Of a DNA stretch of 45,608 nt, positions 1 through 8,354 are shown one piece after another. The DNA comes from Azospirillum sp. TSH58. GTDB taxonomy: Bacteria; Pseudomonadota; Alphaproteobacteria; Azospirillales; Azospirillaceae. The notes under the pieces are model-generated. The model ran no database searches. It saw only the letters and a list, made by a program, of their open reading frames with translations, and had not been told where the DNA came from. Each line of letters begins with the position of its first letter. The stretch's first letter is position 1. Where the stretch lies: positions 1 to 45,608 of the forward strand of contig NZ_CP022368.1 of NCBI RefSeq assembly GCF_003119115.1, in the 5' to 3' direction. The translations under genes were made by a program, and so were the position numbers.

Positions 1-646
1 CTTGCACTTCCTGACGGATGGCTGCGATGTTCGCTGCCGCGTTACCGTCCGGCTCCACTAGTTGCGGCGGGGCTCCGTTGAAGGTCATCTCCTTGAACGC
101 CGTTCGATCCATCAACGGCGTGTTGAGGACTGGGATGTCGGGTGCCTTGGCCGTTAGGCGCTTGCGAGTTTCCTTCGCCGCACGGCTCTCGATTGTGACA
201 GGCCAACGGGATAGCAGGAAGCACGCCGAGATCGTCTTATCTGCAGCCTCGCCGGCCTGCTTCACGTTTTCAACCGTCTGCAGCGCGTCGTGGATGTCCA
301 TCTCGGAAGCCTGCACCGGAACAATGACCAGCGTGGACCGCGCCAGGCCAAGCAGGGTTAGCTTGGACGATACGCCTGGCAGGTCGACGAGCACGTATTC
401 CGCTTCGGCGCGTGCCTTCTTGATGCTGGCGAGGATGTTCGCTTCGGTGATTTCGCCAATGGCTGTGAATGCTACACCGTTCAGCCGCTTGGCCATCTTC
501 GCGCCAATGCGGCTCGCGTGCCCGTTCGGATCAGCGTCAAGAACCGTGACGCGGCCGCCAGACAAGGCAAGGTCGGATCCCAGCGACAGGAGGGCCGATG
601 TTTTCCCCACCCCTCCCTTGACACTGGCCAGCGTGATAACCGGCAT
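1..646 (-). CDS. parA: ParA partition ATPase, 3' end cut by window edge (copy 1)
   Basis: This is the first reading of the partition ATPase that is complete at 34615-35295. The window starts inside the gene, so the last few codons are missing. The ATG at 646-644 opens MPVITLASVKGGVGKT, the deviant Walker A motif of ParA/MinD ATPases, followed by the DADPNGHA segment. See the complete copy for the full description. Confidence 0.92.
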   Translation of the reverse strand, partial: MPVITLASVKGGVGKTSALLSLGSDLALSGGRVTVLDADPNGHASRIGAKMAKRLNGVAFTAIGEITEANILASIKKARAEAEYVLVDLPGVSSKLTLLGLARSTLVIVPVQASEMDIHDALQTVENVKQAGEAADKTISACFLLSRWPVTIESRAAKETRKRLTAKAPDIPVLNTPLMDRTAFKEMTFNGAPPQLVEPDGNAAANIAAIRQEVQ

Positions 647-852
647 GGAGTTCCCCACAGGATGTTTCCCGGCATTAAGCGATAAAAGGAATATTTGGTC
701 AAGTGATCCCATGGTCATATGAGCAAATGCGCTTTTGCCCAATTGGCCTTCTTTGGCTTCCGATGGCAACGGAGAATATTCGCCAATCCTAAACCTATAG
801 GGGCGCATTTCTTGGGGCCAGGCGCTTCAGTCTACAGGGTGAGATTCGTTTC

Positions 853-889
853 TGCGGGTTTATACGGTTTGTGCGGGTTAAGGCGGGTG
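853..889. repeat. 10-bp phased GCGGGTT repeats (copy 1, one base short)
   Basis: This is the same array as 35503-35540. The second unit reads ACGGTTT instead of ACGGGTTT, so the 10-bp period is broken here. The regular period in copy 2 suggests that copy 1 lacks a G through sequencing error. Confidence 0.6.
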
Positions 890-938
890 GCGTTCTGCGT
901 AAGCATGAGGCACCGTATTCATCAGCGCGGAACATGCC

Positions 939-1746
939 GTGGAATCCTCTCAACCCATCCTGCCCGGCCTCTTTGCATCCGATGAACCAGATGCAATGGC
1001 GGCCAATCAGAACCGGAGCCGCCTCTACATGGGCCGTCCCAAGACCAGCGTTCCTATCAATGGCGCGGCGCTCCGCCGCCACCGCGAGCGCCGGGGGGCT
1101 GACTGCGCGCGGTGGCTCAGCACCTTGAAACGAGCGAAGACACCGTCGAGCGCATCGAACGCCGGAATCAGGGGCATCCGAACCATATCCGGCACCTCTG
1201 CGCTATCTACGGCATCGCTCCTTCCGACGTCGGCAGTGATGTCCCGGTCGATGACGCTCAGGACGGCGCGGCTCTCCTGACGCTCTCGCGCATTGCCACC
1301 GGGGCTCGGCTGGAGGCACTGATCGCCGCGGCCGACGCGATCGCGCCATGGAAACGACGGTCGTCGCTTGGCACCGTCGCATCGCCAGCGTCCAGCGGCT
1401 TTCGTCGGAGAGCGCACGCAACGCGTTCCGGACTCTGGATACCCTTATAGATGACCGCAGCCACACGGTCGTGTTTGATGGGGTGTTGAGCAAAATCGAC
1501 TTCGAGATCGCGGCATCCGAACATCTCGCGGCGCTGCGCCGCCATGGCCTGTACCTCTACGGTCTCCCGTTCTTGGTGGTCCAGCAACACATCGACGCCG
1601 AAATCCGGCCCATCGTCACCCCATGCGTCGCCGTTGGCGTGACGGATATGGATTCCTCGGCGATGGTTGTGTCCCAAAATCCGGCACCTCTGGTGGGAAG
1701 CTACCGAAACTATTTCGAAGAAATTTGCCCGATCAGCACATGGTGA
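939..1746 (+). pseudogene. XRE-like HTH protein, two frameshifts (copy 1)
   Basis: This copy matches the gene at 35590-36398 but carries two frame breaks. One, near 1112, is shared with copy 2. The other, near 1346, is unique to this copy, where the context reads GATCGCGCC instead of GATCGGCGCC. The second break splits the downstream frame into 1112-1450 and 1348-1746. Because the other copy reads through at this site, the second break is most likely a sequencing error. The family and features are described at the better copy. Confidence 0.7.
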
Positions 1747-1935
1747 ACACATTCCAAGAGCGACGTTCGCCATGGCCTACGCTTCCTCACCAGCTACCCG
1801 TGGCTCCCATGGATCAATGCTTAGGCTCGGCGTTATCAAACACTACCTAAGGTCGAGCACCTGACACTGGCCCACGTTCCACTGCACGGCGCGGGCAAAC
1901 CCGCGCGTTCAGCGCTGGGGGACTGTGCGGCTGTC

Positions 1936-1957
1936 ATTGCCTTAGCCATAAGGCAAT
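1936..1957. terminator. 9-bp hairpin followed by T run (copy 1)
   Basis: ATTGCCTTA and TAAGGCAAT form a perfect 9-bp stem around GCCA, followed by TTTT. It lies between the HTH gene and the AIPR gene, both on the plus strand. It could terminate the HTH transcript, or be an operator upstream of the AIPR gene, because the stem is GC-poor. Confidence 0.45.
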
Positions 1958-2013
1958 TTTCGATCTAGAATGTGCTGCAAATGCACCTCCGCGGTGCCAG
2001 TGCGTATGTATGA

Positions 2014-3705
2014 ATGAGGATTGAACGGATGGTCGCCAAAGAGCTTATCGGCAGCGTTTTTGCGCAAAGAAAAAAGAGCTATGATCCAAATATTACTGAA
2101 GACGACGCGTTTGAGATATTTTGCGCTGATGTAATACTTAATAATTTTGATCCATCAATTGAAGAAATACGCGACAGAATTGTGGATGGAGGGCAGGATG
2201 GTGGAATTGATAGCGTTTTCATCTATGTTAATCGCGTCCTCATAGCGGAGGATACAGATCTTTCGTCTTTTGTTCATCCAGTTGAAGTCGAGCTAATAGT
2301 TATCCAATCAAAGAATGAGAAAACATTCAAAGAAGGTCCTGTTGATAAGATTGCTTCATCTCTACCAAACTTGCTTCGCGATTTCCAAAAGGAGAAAGAT
2401 AGTCAAGGCGCTTTGAATGCAAGCGTAGTATCGGCATTCTCGCTATATGACAGAGTCATAAAGACTCTAGCTCCGGAGTTCCCTACATTCAAAATTTCAA
2501 TTTGGTATGCTTGCCAAGGAGACAATGTGCCACCTAGCGCTCGCGCCAAAGCAACAACACTTGAGAATACCATAAAATCGTTTATGCCAAATTCAGTTGT
2601 AAAATTCACATTTGCAGGAGCTAACGAGCTGTATGCCCTAGCAGCAAAACAGAAAGTAGTGAAATCTGAGCTCGTTATTAAAGGGTCTCCTCTATCTGGA
2701 ACAAATAACTCTTATATTGTTTTGGCACGCATAACTGACTATGGGAGTTTCATATCTGATGAAGCAAAAAACCTTCGATCTTCTTTCTTCGATGCAAATG
2801 TTCGTGATTACGAAGGAAGCGTGGATGTCAATAAGGACATCGCGCAAACCTTGCGCGAACCTATTGCAAACATCGACTTTTGGTGGCTGAACAACGGCGT
2901 AACTGTTCTTGCTCAGCAAGCATCATTCATGAATGGTAGAATGCATATTCAAAATCCGCTTATTGTTAACGGTCTCCAAACATCCTATGAACTCCACAGA
3001 TATATTTCGAAAAATCAGTCTGAGGATGAAAGACTGGTGATGATCAGAATCATCGAGACAACCGATGAAGACGTCATCAATAAAGTAATCAAAGCTACAA
3101 ACTATCAAACCAAAGTCAAGGCGTACTCACTGCGAGCTACCGAAGAAATTCAGAGAAAAATTGAGCTTTATCTTAGCAATTATAACATATACTACGATAG
3201 GAGAAGAAATTATTATAAGAACAAAGGTATGCCAGCCGCTAGAACGATTGGTATCGATCGTCTAGCTCAGTCTGTTATATCTATACTGCTCGAAAGACCA
3301 GAAGTTGCTCGCGCGCGCCCAACGAGCCTGATGAAAGATGCGGAGTATAATCAGATATTCCCCTCAGGAGATGATCAATTTGATCTCGCACTTTATAGGT
3401 TAGCCTCTGAAGGCATATTTGCCGTTAGTGCGCATTTTTCCGATTCTTCTTACGACCGCATTTACAAGAACAATCTTCGTTTCCATGTGTTGATGGTGTT
3501 GGGGTGGTGGTTGGCGGGAAGTCAGAAACCAACTCCTCAGCAGCTGTCAGCCGTTGACATAAAGAAAATGGCCAGAGCGCCATTTGGCAAAATTACGGAA
3601 TGGGTTATCGAAAAATTTGAGGAAAAGGGGGCTAAAGACAGTGTTGCCAAAGATGGCGATTTCACCGCTCACCTTAAGGGCGCATGGTCGTCATCTGGGC
3701 TTTAA
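2014..3705 (+). CDS. AIPR-family abortive phage-resistance protein
   Basis: This 563-residue protein belongs to the AIPR (abortive infection phage resistance) family. The diagnostic core is visible: NVRDYEG near 262-268, WLNNGVTVL at 291-299 and IVNGLQTS at 317-324. The N-terminal part carries a PD-(D/E)XK-like pattern, with E34, GGID ending at D66 and QSK at 98-100, so a nuclease activity is plausible but inferred. An ATG at 2029 has an AGGA about nine bases upstream and may be the true start. The gene is visibly AT-rich next to GC-rich neighbours, a sign of recent transfer. It converges on the restriction-modification cassette across a 20-bp inverted repeat. AIPR genes are often found beside Dcm/Vsr genes, which fits a joint defence role. 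Confidence 0.85.
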   Translation: MRIERMVAKELIGSVFAQRKKSYDPNITEDDAFEIFCADVILNNFDPSIEEIRDRIVDGGQDGGIDSVFIYVNRVLIAEDTDLSSFVHPVEVELIVIQSKNEKTFKEGPVDKIASSLPNLLRDFQKEKDSQGALNASVVSAFSLYDRVIKTLAPEFPTFKISIWYACQGDNVPPSARAKATTLENTIKSFMPNSVVKFTFAGANELYALAAKQKVVKSELVIKGSPLSGTNNSYIVLARITDYGSFISDEAKNLRSSFFDANVRDYEGSVDVNKDIAQTLREPIANIDFWWLNNGVTVLAQQASFMNGRMHIQNPLIVNGLQTSYELHRYISKNQSEDERLVMIRIIETTDEDVINKVIKATNYQTKVKAYSLRATEEIQRKIELYLSNYNIYYDRRRNYYKNKGMPAARTIGIDRLAQSVISILLERPEVARARPTSLMKDAEYNQIFPSGDDQFDLALYRLASEGIFAVSAHFSDSSYDRIYKNNLRFHVLMVLGWWLAGSQKPTPQQLSAVDIKKMARAPFGKITEWVIEKFEEKGAKDSVAKDGDFTAHLKGAWSSSGL

Positions 3706-3834
3706 TCCTACAGCTGAGCCTGTAAGGCTGGGGATTGGGGGCTCTGCTTGAGGATGCTCCCATGACCTCCGATCTGGATGTGTTGACCGGTTGACTGTCC
3801 CAGTTCGATGAACTGCTCAAGACCACAAGGGTAT

Positions 3835-3887
3835 CGGTATCTGTCCAGTCCGGCAGAGCGTAGCGGAGCCGGACTGGACAGATACCG
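3835..3887. terminator. 20-bp perfect inverted repeat between convergent genes
   Basis: CGGTATCTGTCCAGTCCGGC at 3835-3854 is perfectly complementary to 3868-3887, with a 13-base loop. It lies between the AIPR gene (plus) and vsr (minus), so a bidirectional terminator is likely. It has no good T run, and a relic of a mobile element is the alternative. The preceding 3706-3834 contains no convincing gene. Confidence 0.5.
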
Positions 3888-3911
3888 CCGGGCGGTGTTT
3901 GACTAACATAG

Positions 3912-4505
3912 TCAGCTATCCGAGTGCCCCGAGTTCCGTTCCATGGCTTTAGAAGGAACTTCCTCTGTAGAAGACGACGACGATAAGGGTATGTCTAAAG
4001 GTTGATCGGGAGGAAGCCTCTTATTGAGCCTCTTTGAGGCTGGTAGCCCTGAAATGTATTTCACAGCATTTTCAAGATTTTCAGGGTTTTTTATATCACA
4101 CTCCCAGAGAGTTACTATGTGCCACCCTTTTAACTTCAACGCCTCCTGATTCTCTACGTCGCGTTCCATATTGCGATCAAGCTTGCGGTTCCAGTATTCT
4201 TCCCGAGAAGAGGGCCGCCGCGCACGCGGGCATCCGGGGTGTTGGTGCCAAAAGCATCCGTGAACGAACAGAGCGACACGCCGCGACGGGAGGACAATGT
4301 CCGGCTTTCCGGGAAGATCCTTCTGATGCAGCCGAAAGCGCAGGCCGGCACGATGCAGAGCGGAACGGACAGCCAACTCGGGTGTGGTGTCCTTTCCACG
4401 GACGCGGGCCATTACCTCGGCGCGGGTCAGTGGCCGCTGATTACCGTCCTTGGGCGATTTCGATCCTGAGGCTCGGGTCCGTTTCATGCTCGCCGACGAT
4501 CGCAT
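3912..4505 (-). CDS. vsr: Very short patch repair endonuclease Vsr
   Basis: Vsr nicks 5' of the T in T:G mismatches that arise when 5-methylcytosine deaminates, and so protects sites of a C5 methyltransferase. The family signature is clear: MARVRGKDTTPELAVRSAL (about 32-50), LPGKPDI with the catalytic Asp near 69, and FVHGCFWHQH near 80-89 with the paired His and Trp. The Thr found before this His in the E. coli enzyme is Val here. The C-terminal tail after about residue 145 is longer than usual and Ser-rich. Two ATG starts are possible (4505 and 4487), neither with a strong ribosome site, and both lie inside the end of the upstream gene. This indicates coupling with the DUF4928 gene and the methyltransferase. 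Confidence 0.92.
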   Translation of the reverse strand: MRSSASMKRTRASGSKSPKDGNQRPLTRAEVMARVRGKDTTPELAVRSALHRAGLRFRLHQKDLPGKPDIVLPSRRVALFVHGCFWHQHPGCPRARRPSSREEYWNRKLDRNMERDVENQEALKLKGWHIVTLWECDIKNPENLENAVKYISGLPASKRLNKRLPPDQPLDIPLSSSSSTEEVPSKAMERNSGHSDS

Positions 4506-5370
4506 TGTACCGTTCGATCAGCTCCTCGATTCGGATGCGGCGCCCGTCCGCCGCGAAGCGGCCGAGCTCATGGATGTTCATCGCTATAAACTGTTCAAAC
4601 TCGATGATGTCCACACGGTCGCCGATTCCGGCGTTCTCCGCCAAGCCTTCGGCTAAAGGAGCTCCCCGCTTGCCGGTTACGATGATGGGCTTGCGGCCTG
4701 CGTCGAGATTGCCTGAGCATTTTCGAACAAGCGCTTCCGAAGGCGCTGTCGAGACGTGAATAGAGACGTCGCCGACGTCGAAATCGCCGGTGCGCCCGTC
4801 CGCCTGATCGTTCTGATTCGAACCGTGATGCTCGATCCGGCCAACACCCAGGACCACGTCGAGCTTGGCGCCGACAAGGTGCTGCATGACAGCGCCGACA
4901 AACATGGTGCCCTGCATCTCCCTTTGGCGCGCCTCCGCCTGGGACAGCAGATTGCGGATCACCGCTCGAAGCCCAAGAGTGTGGTCGACCCGCAAAGTAA
5001 ACGGTCGGGCGGCGAAATGCTCTTTGACCTTGCCGATCCAAAAGGACTTGGCCGCCTCCCAATCGAAGTTTCCCGCGGCGTGCTGCTCGTTCAGGAACGT
5101 TACGTAGGCGCGCATGTTGTCGATGCTTCCGCGACTGGTGCGGCCGCCTTCCTCGGCAAGGACGCGGGTGATGTGGTGACGTCCCAAGATCGCCTGCACC
5201 TGCGCCCGCCCCAGTCCGAGGACTTGCCCCCCTCTGTCGGTAAGCAGGCGCTCGGGGTCCAGGGGCATTCCAAACGTCCTGGCGTGTTCGGTAACCACCA
5301 GCGCGACGCACAAGGGGCCTTTGCCTCGAAAGCGCCGCTCTCGGGCGAACTGCTCCAAACGATTCCTCAT
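4441..5370 (-). CDS. DUF4928-family protein, putative restriction endonuclease
   Basis: This 309-residue protein resembles the DUF4928 family, whose members lie beside C5 methyltransferases and vsr. It is the only unassigned gene in the cassette, so it is the obvious candidate for the cognate endonuclease. The segment near 193-235 (TGDFDVGDVSIHVST, then NLDAGRKPIIVTG) looks like a PD-(D/E)XK core in which acidic residues 196/198 precede a beta strand; a clean ExK is not seen. The ATG at 5370 follows the methyltransferase stop by four bases. A TTG at 5388 is an alternative start. The 3' end overlaps vsr. Family recognition is from memory of the gene context and is moderately sure; the endonuclease role is inference. 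Confidence 0.65.
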   Translation of the reverse strand: MRNRLEQFARERRFRGKGPLCVALVVTEHARTFGMPLDPERLLTDRGGQVLGLGRAQVQAILGRHHITRVLAEEGGRTSRGSIDNMRAYVTFLNEQHAAGNFDWEAAKSFWIGKVKEHFAARPFTLRVDHTLGLRAVIRNLLSQAEARQREMQGTMFVGAVMQHLVGAKLDVVLGVGRIEHHGSNQNDQADGRTGDFDVGDVSIHVSTAPSEALVRKCSGNLDAGRKPIIVTGKRGAPLAEGLAENAGIGDRVDIIEFEQFIAMNIHELGRFAADGRRIRIEELIERYNAIVGEHETDPSLRIEIAQGR

Positions 5371-5374
5371 TCCT

Positions 5375-6553
5375 TCACTCCGCCGCAATCGGAACGACGT
5401 CGGCGGTCCGCGGCCTGTCCGCCGCCAGCAAGGGTTCCAGGATATGCGCCGCCAAATGTCGAACGACGGGAACCACGACGCCGTCTCCTGCGAGATGATA
5501 GGCGTCGTTATACCGCTTCGGCAGCCGATACGCGTCCGGCAAGCCCATCAGGCGCGCTGCTTCCCGCGGAGACAGGAGGCGGGACCGAATTCGATCGCCT
5601 TCCACGAGAAGAATCGTCTGTCGCGATGAGCCGCCGGCCGGCGTGCGCAAGCAGCCCGCGACATCGTCGAAACGCACTTCGGCGCGTTGGCATTTGGCGC
5701 CGTCGTCGTCTTTACGGGTGCGACGGTACACGCCGCCGACCATGCGCCGTCCCATTTTCTTTGCCTTCTCGACCTTGGCGAGGTGAAGCGGCGACATCAA
5801 GGAAAGGAGATAAGCCGTTTCGCCCGGCGTGTGCCACTCGACGCCTTCAGGATTTTCTTCAATGAGATCGACGAACCGAAGCGTTCTGGGAGCTGGTTTG
5901 GGAAGGCTCCACCAAATCCAACGACGTCGGGCCTCGCTGGAAAGCCGGCGATAGGCTTCAATCAGGGTTTCCGGATGCCAGAGTTCGTTAGGGACTTCGA
6001 CCTTGAGGGATGGGGGAAGCGCCACGTCGCCGCTTACCCCGATGATGAAGAGCCGCGGGCGGGACTGCGGCACAAAGTGCACTGCATCGATCACCATCCC
6101 TCCGAACCGATAGCCGGCTCCGGAAAACGCCGAGGCAATCGCGGCGAAGTCGCGCCCAGTGTTTGACGTCAGCGCGCCATAAACGTTTTCAAGGGCAATG
6201 ATGCGCGGCCCTCGCCCCTCTTCGATAAGGCTCCTCATCAAATCCCAAAACGGCCAGAAGGTTCCCGAGCGGGTCTGCTTCTTGGCCGCACGATGCCCTA
6301 TTCCTTCATAATTGCCTGCTAAGGACAGATCCTGGCAAGGAAAGGATGCCCAAGCGAGGTCTGCTCGACCGGGCAACTGAGCGATCTCGACCTTGTTGAT
6401 GTCTTCGACAAGCAGCTCCTCGGAGGGCCAGTTGGATCGGTATGCGGCAGCCTTCATGAGGTCGTAGTCGTTCGCGAAACGGCAAGTCCAGCCATCGCTG
6501 AGACCAGCGCGCGCCATGCCGCCTCCGGCGAAAAACTCATAAAAATCAGGCAT
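5375..6553 (-). CDS. DNA (cytosine-5) methyltransferase, Dcm-like
   Basis: This 392-residue C5 cytosine methyltransferase transfers a methyl group from S-adenosylmethionine to cytosine in duplex DNA. Motif I is FFAGGGMARAGL (7-18), motif IV is FPCQDLSLAG with catalytic Cys73, motif VI is ALENVYG (120-126), motif VIII is QSRPRLF (163-169), and motif IX is near FDDVAGCLRTPAGGSSRQ. Motif X is the GDGVVVPVV segment near 355. The target-recognition region between VIII and IX is short. The start codon overlaps the stop of the small RHH gene (GATGCCTGA), so the two are translationally coupled. It protects the host from the cassette's endonuclease. The recognition site cannot be read from the sequence. 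Confidence 0.95.
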   Translation of the reverse strand: MPDFYEFFAGGGMARAGLSDGWTCRFANDYDLMKAAAYRSNWPSEELLVEDINKVEIAQLPGRADLAWASFPCQDLSLAGNYEGIGHRAAKKQTRSGTFWPFWDLMRSLIEEGRGPRIIALENVYGALTSNTGRDFAAIASAFSGAGYRFGGMVIDAVHFVPQSRPRLFIIGVSGDVALPPSLKVEVPNELWHPETLIEAYRRLSSEARRRWIWWSLPKPAPRTLRFVDLIEENPEGVEWHTPGETAYLLSLMSPLHLAKVEKAKKMGRRMVGGVYRRTRKDDDGAKCQRAEVRFDDVAGCLRTPAGGSSRQTILLVEGDRIRSRLLSPREAARLMGLPDAYRLPKRYNDAYHLAGDGVVVPVVRHLAAHILEPLLAADRPRTADVVPIAAE

Positions 6554-6731
6554 CTACGCATTCCCCTCCAGCGCCTTTGTGACTGTCGCGCTCAATCTTC
6601 TCTTCTATCGCCATAGCGATCCAAGTGTTTCGGGACACCTTCCCAGCCCCCGCCTTGCGCAGGCGGTCCATTGCCTCAAAAATTTCCGCGGGGAGCCGGA
6701 GATTGATCCGGTGTTCATGATCCTTGGTCAT
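6546..6731 (-). CDS. Small ribbon-helix-helix protein, likely R-M control repressor
   Basis: This 61-residue protein begins MTKDHEHRINLRLPAEIFEAMD. The HRINLRLP strand followed by two helices is the Arc/MetJ ribbon-helix-helix fold. The ATG at 6731 is chosen because the fold starts there; the upstream in-frame extension runs through the operator. Its last codons overlap the methyltransferase start. Two TGGCGCCA palindromes lie 11 bases upstream of the start with centres 11 bp apart, the spacing used by Arc-like repressors. I infer an autorepressor that times expression of the methyltransferase, DUF4928 and vsr. It takes the place usually held by an HTH C-protein. Confidence 0.75.
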   Translation of the reverse strand: MTKDHEHRINLRLPAEIFEAMDRLRKAGAGKVSRNTWIAMAIEEKIERDSHKGAGGECVDA

Positions 6732-6741
6732 AGCTTTATCG

Positions 6742-6760
6742 TGGCGCCATTCTGGCGCCA
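6742..6760. promoter_or_regulatory. Tandem TGGCGCCA operator of the R-M operon
   Basis: Two identical 8-bp palindromes (6742-6749 and 6753-6760) are separated by three bases, giving one helical turn between centres. The position just before the RHH gene start fits an autoregulatory operator. Binding has not been shown. Confidence 0.6.
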
Positions 6761-6762
6761 TT

Positions 6763-7467
6763 TCAATGGGAAAACGTGGGGTGCCAAGGAAGTGGGGTGC
6801 GGCGCAGCCTTTTAGGCGCTGTTGAGGGGGCACGCCATAGAACGGACGAAACATACGCTGGGCGGACAAAGCGAGAACTTAGCCTTTTTAAGGGAGGTTG
6901 CGGCCCCCTCAGCTCGTGGCAGCGCAGAACGGTCTGCAGGTCCTGATGGACTACGAACTGGCCCCACATTAGACGGCTGTGGCCAAGCACGAGGGAGAAC
7001 AACCAGACCACCCGCTCCACACCCGGTTCGGCGGTGAACGCGGTGCGGAAATAGGCGAAGTCCACCTGGGCCTGGCACCCGGCCGGCGTCTCGAAGCGAC
7101 GCTCGAAGGGAGCGGCGATCGCGGGGCGGACGGTGCGCAGGAAATCCTTCAGCGCGGTGTAGCCGCCCGTGTAGCCGCGGGCGCGGACTTCGCGGAGCAG
7201 ACGGCTGGCGGTGAGTTCCGGAAAAGCGGTGACGCGCTCGCGCAGGTATGCCTCGTAGGGCGCGACGACCGTCGGCCTGGGCTTGCGGGGACCATAAGCC
7301 GGCACCTCCAAGCCACGCTCGATGTATTTGCGGACGGTTTTGCGATCGAGGCCGGTGCGGCGTGCGATCGCCGACACCGACAGACCCTCGCGGGCGAGAT
7401 CGAGAATCATGACGAGTTCCCCAAGTCTGACCACCTGCGCCCTCCCTCCGCCTCGGAGGGTGATCAT
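6763..7467 (-). pseudogene. istA: IS21-family transposase IstA, C-terminally truncated
   Basis: Residues 1 to about 187 match IS21 IstA: an N-terminal HTH (LSVSAIARRTGLDRKTVRKY, about 30-49), then the start of the DDE catalytic domain at CQAQVDFAYFR, which carries the first Asp, and VWLFSLVLGHSR. Homology stops near 6905 at LRCHE. The remaining 47 codons are unrelated read-through into flanking DNA. Intact IstA proteins are about 400-500 residues and are followed by the ATPase IstB, which is absent. The protein lacks the later catalytic acids and should be inactive, although the HTH could still bind IS21 ends. Confidence 0.85.
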
Positions 7468-7482
7468 GGGCGATGAGCGGCC

Positions 7483-7516
7483 GCAGGGCTCCGGGGCGTA
7501 CGCCCCGGAGCCCTGC
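7483..7516. repeat. 34-bp perfect palindrome in the IstA leader
   Basis: The 17-base arm GCAGGGCTCCGGGGCGT is followed directly by its exact reverse complement, with no loop. It lies between the IS21 end at 7542 and the IstA start at 7467. It could fold in the leader RNA and block read-through transcription from outside the element, as some IS elements do. Confidence 0.7.
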
Positions 7517-7523
7517 CGTTGCG

Positions 7524-8279
7524 TTAGCCTGGGGAGTTTTCAGCCGCCCTTTCCGAGGAGTATCCAGCCGGCACTGACACCAGCACGGCTTCGGCGGTCC
7601 GGCACCACCTCCGGCCGGCATTCTTGTAATTACCGACCAGCTCCTTTTTTTTCGTATCAACGCTGATGATCGGCTCGCCGGCGGCTTGGAACTGCGCCCG
7701 TTGCTCGGCAATGTGTCGGAACTGGGCGTCGCGTTCGGGAGGCGAGCTGTGAGCTTCCGTGCGCCGGGCATTGACCTTGGGCGAGTAGCCGAGCTGGCGC
7801 AGCAGCCGCGCCACCGTCGGCCGGCTTGCCGGGTGTCCGGCTGCGGCGAGGGCGGCGCTCAGCTGCCGCAGGGAACTGCGCTTGCCCTTGGCGCGGCGGC
7901 CCATGGGGTCATCGGCGGTCTCGGGGGCGAGCAGCGTCTCCAGAGCCGGGAGAAGCTCCGGATCCTGCACATCCCGCGCCGGTCGCCCGCCGCCCGGGGC
8001 GCGGACGCGCTCGGTCGAGCGCTCGGCCAAGCCGGCCGCGAGTTCGCGGCGACCACGCCGAATGGTCCTCCGGTTCAGGCCGGTGATCTGCGACAAGAGC
8101 GTCTCCCCGCCGCGCCCAAGGCGCTCGGCCTCCAGCGCGACGAACCAGCGGCGCTGCTGCTCATTGAGGCGACTGATGAGCAGATTGATGTGCTGGTGAA
8201 GCGCGCGATCCGCGTGCGGCTCATCGGCCCGACAGCGCGGACAGCCACACGGATGAACAATGGACGAGGGCATTGGCAA
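7524..8279 (-). pseudogene. ISAzo13-family transposase, C-terminally truncated
   Basis: The protein matches ISAzo13-type (Rhodopirellula-like DDE) transposases. HTH-like segments LLSQITGLNRRTIRRGRREL and SRPTVARLLRQLGYSPKVNARR are followed by FRHIAEQRAQFQAAGEPIISVDTKKKELVGNYKNAGRRW, where VDTKKKE carries the first catalytic Asp. The match ends at about 7543, where the IS21 end begins. The last residues are read from IS21 sequence. Either ATG 8273 or TTG 8279 may be the start. About half of the catalytic domain is missing. Confidence 0.85.
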
Positions 8280-8354
8280 CTCCCGTCACCGCCGACGGAA
8301 CAAGCTTTCAGTCTCTCCAACCCACGTTCGGGGCACATAATTCCCTGCCGTGCC

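Larger units (their letters stand above)
6905..8346. mobile_element. Nested IS remnants: truncated IS21 in truncated ISAzo13
   Basis: An IS21-type left end ends in the terminal CA at 7541-7542 (TG on the minus strand) and abuts an ISAzo13-type transposase that is cut at this point. The IS21 unit loses homology near 6905 and has no istB or right end. The ISAzo13 unit is inferred to start near 8346, where GGGAATTATGTGCC-like sequence precedes its gene. Neither element can move on its own. The outer boundaries are estimates. Confidence 0.65.
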
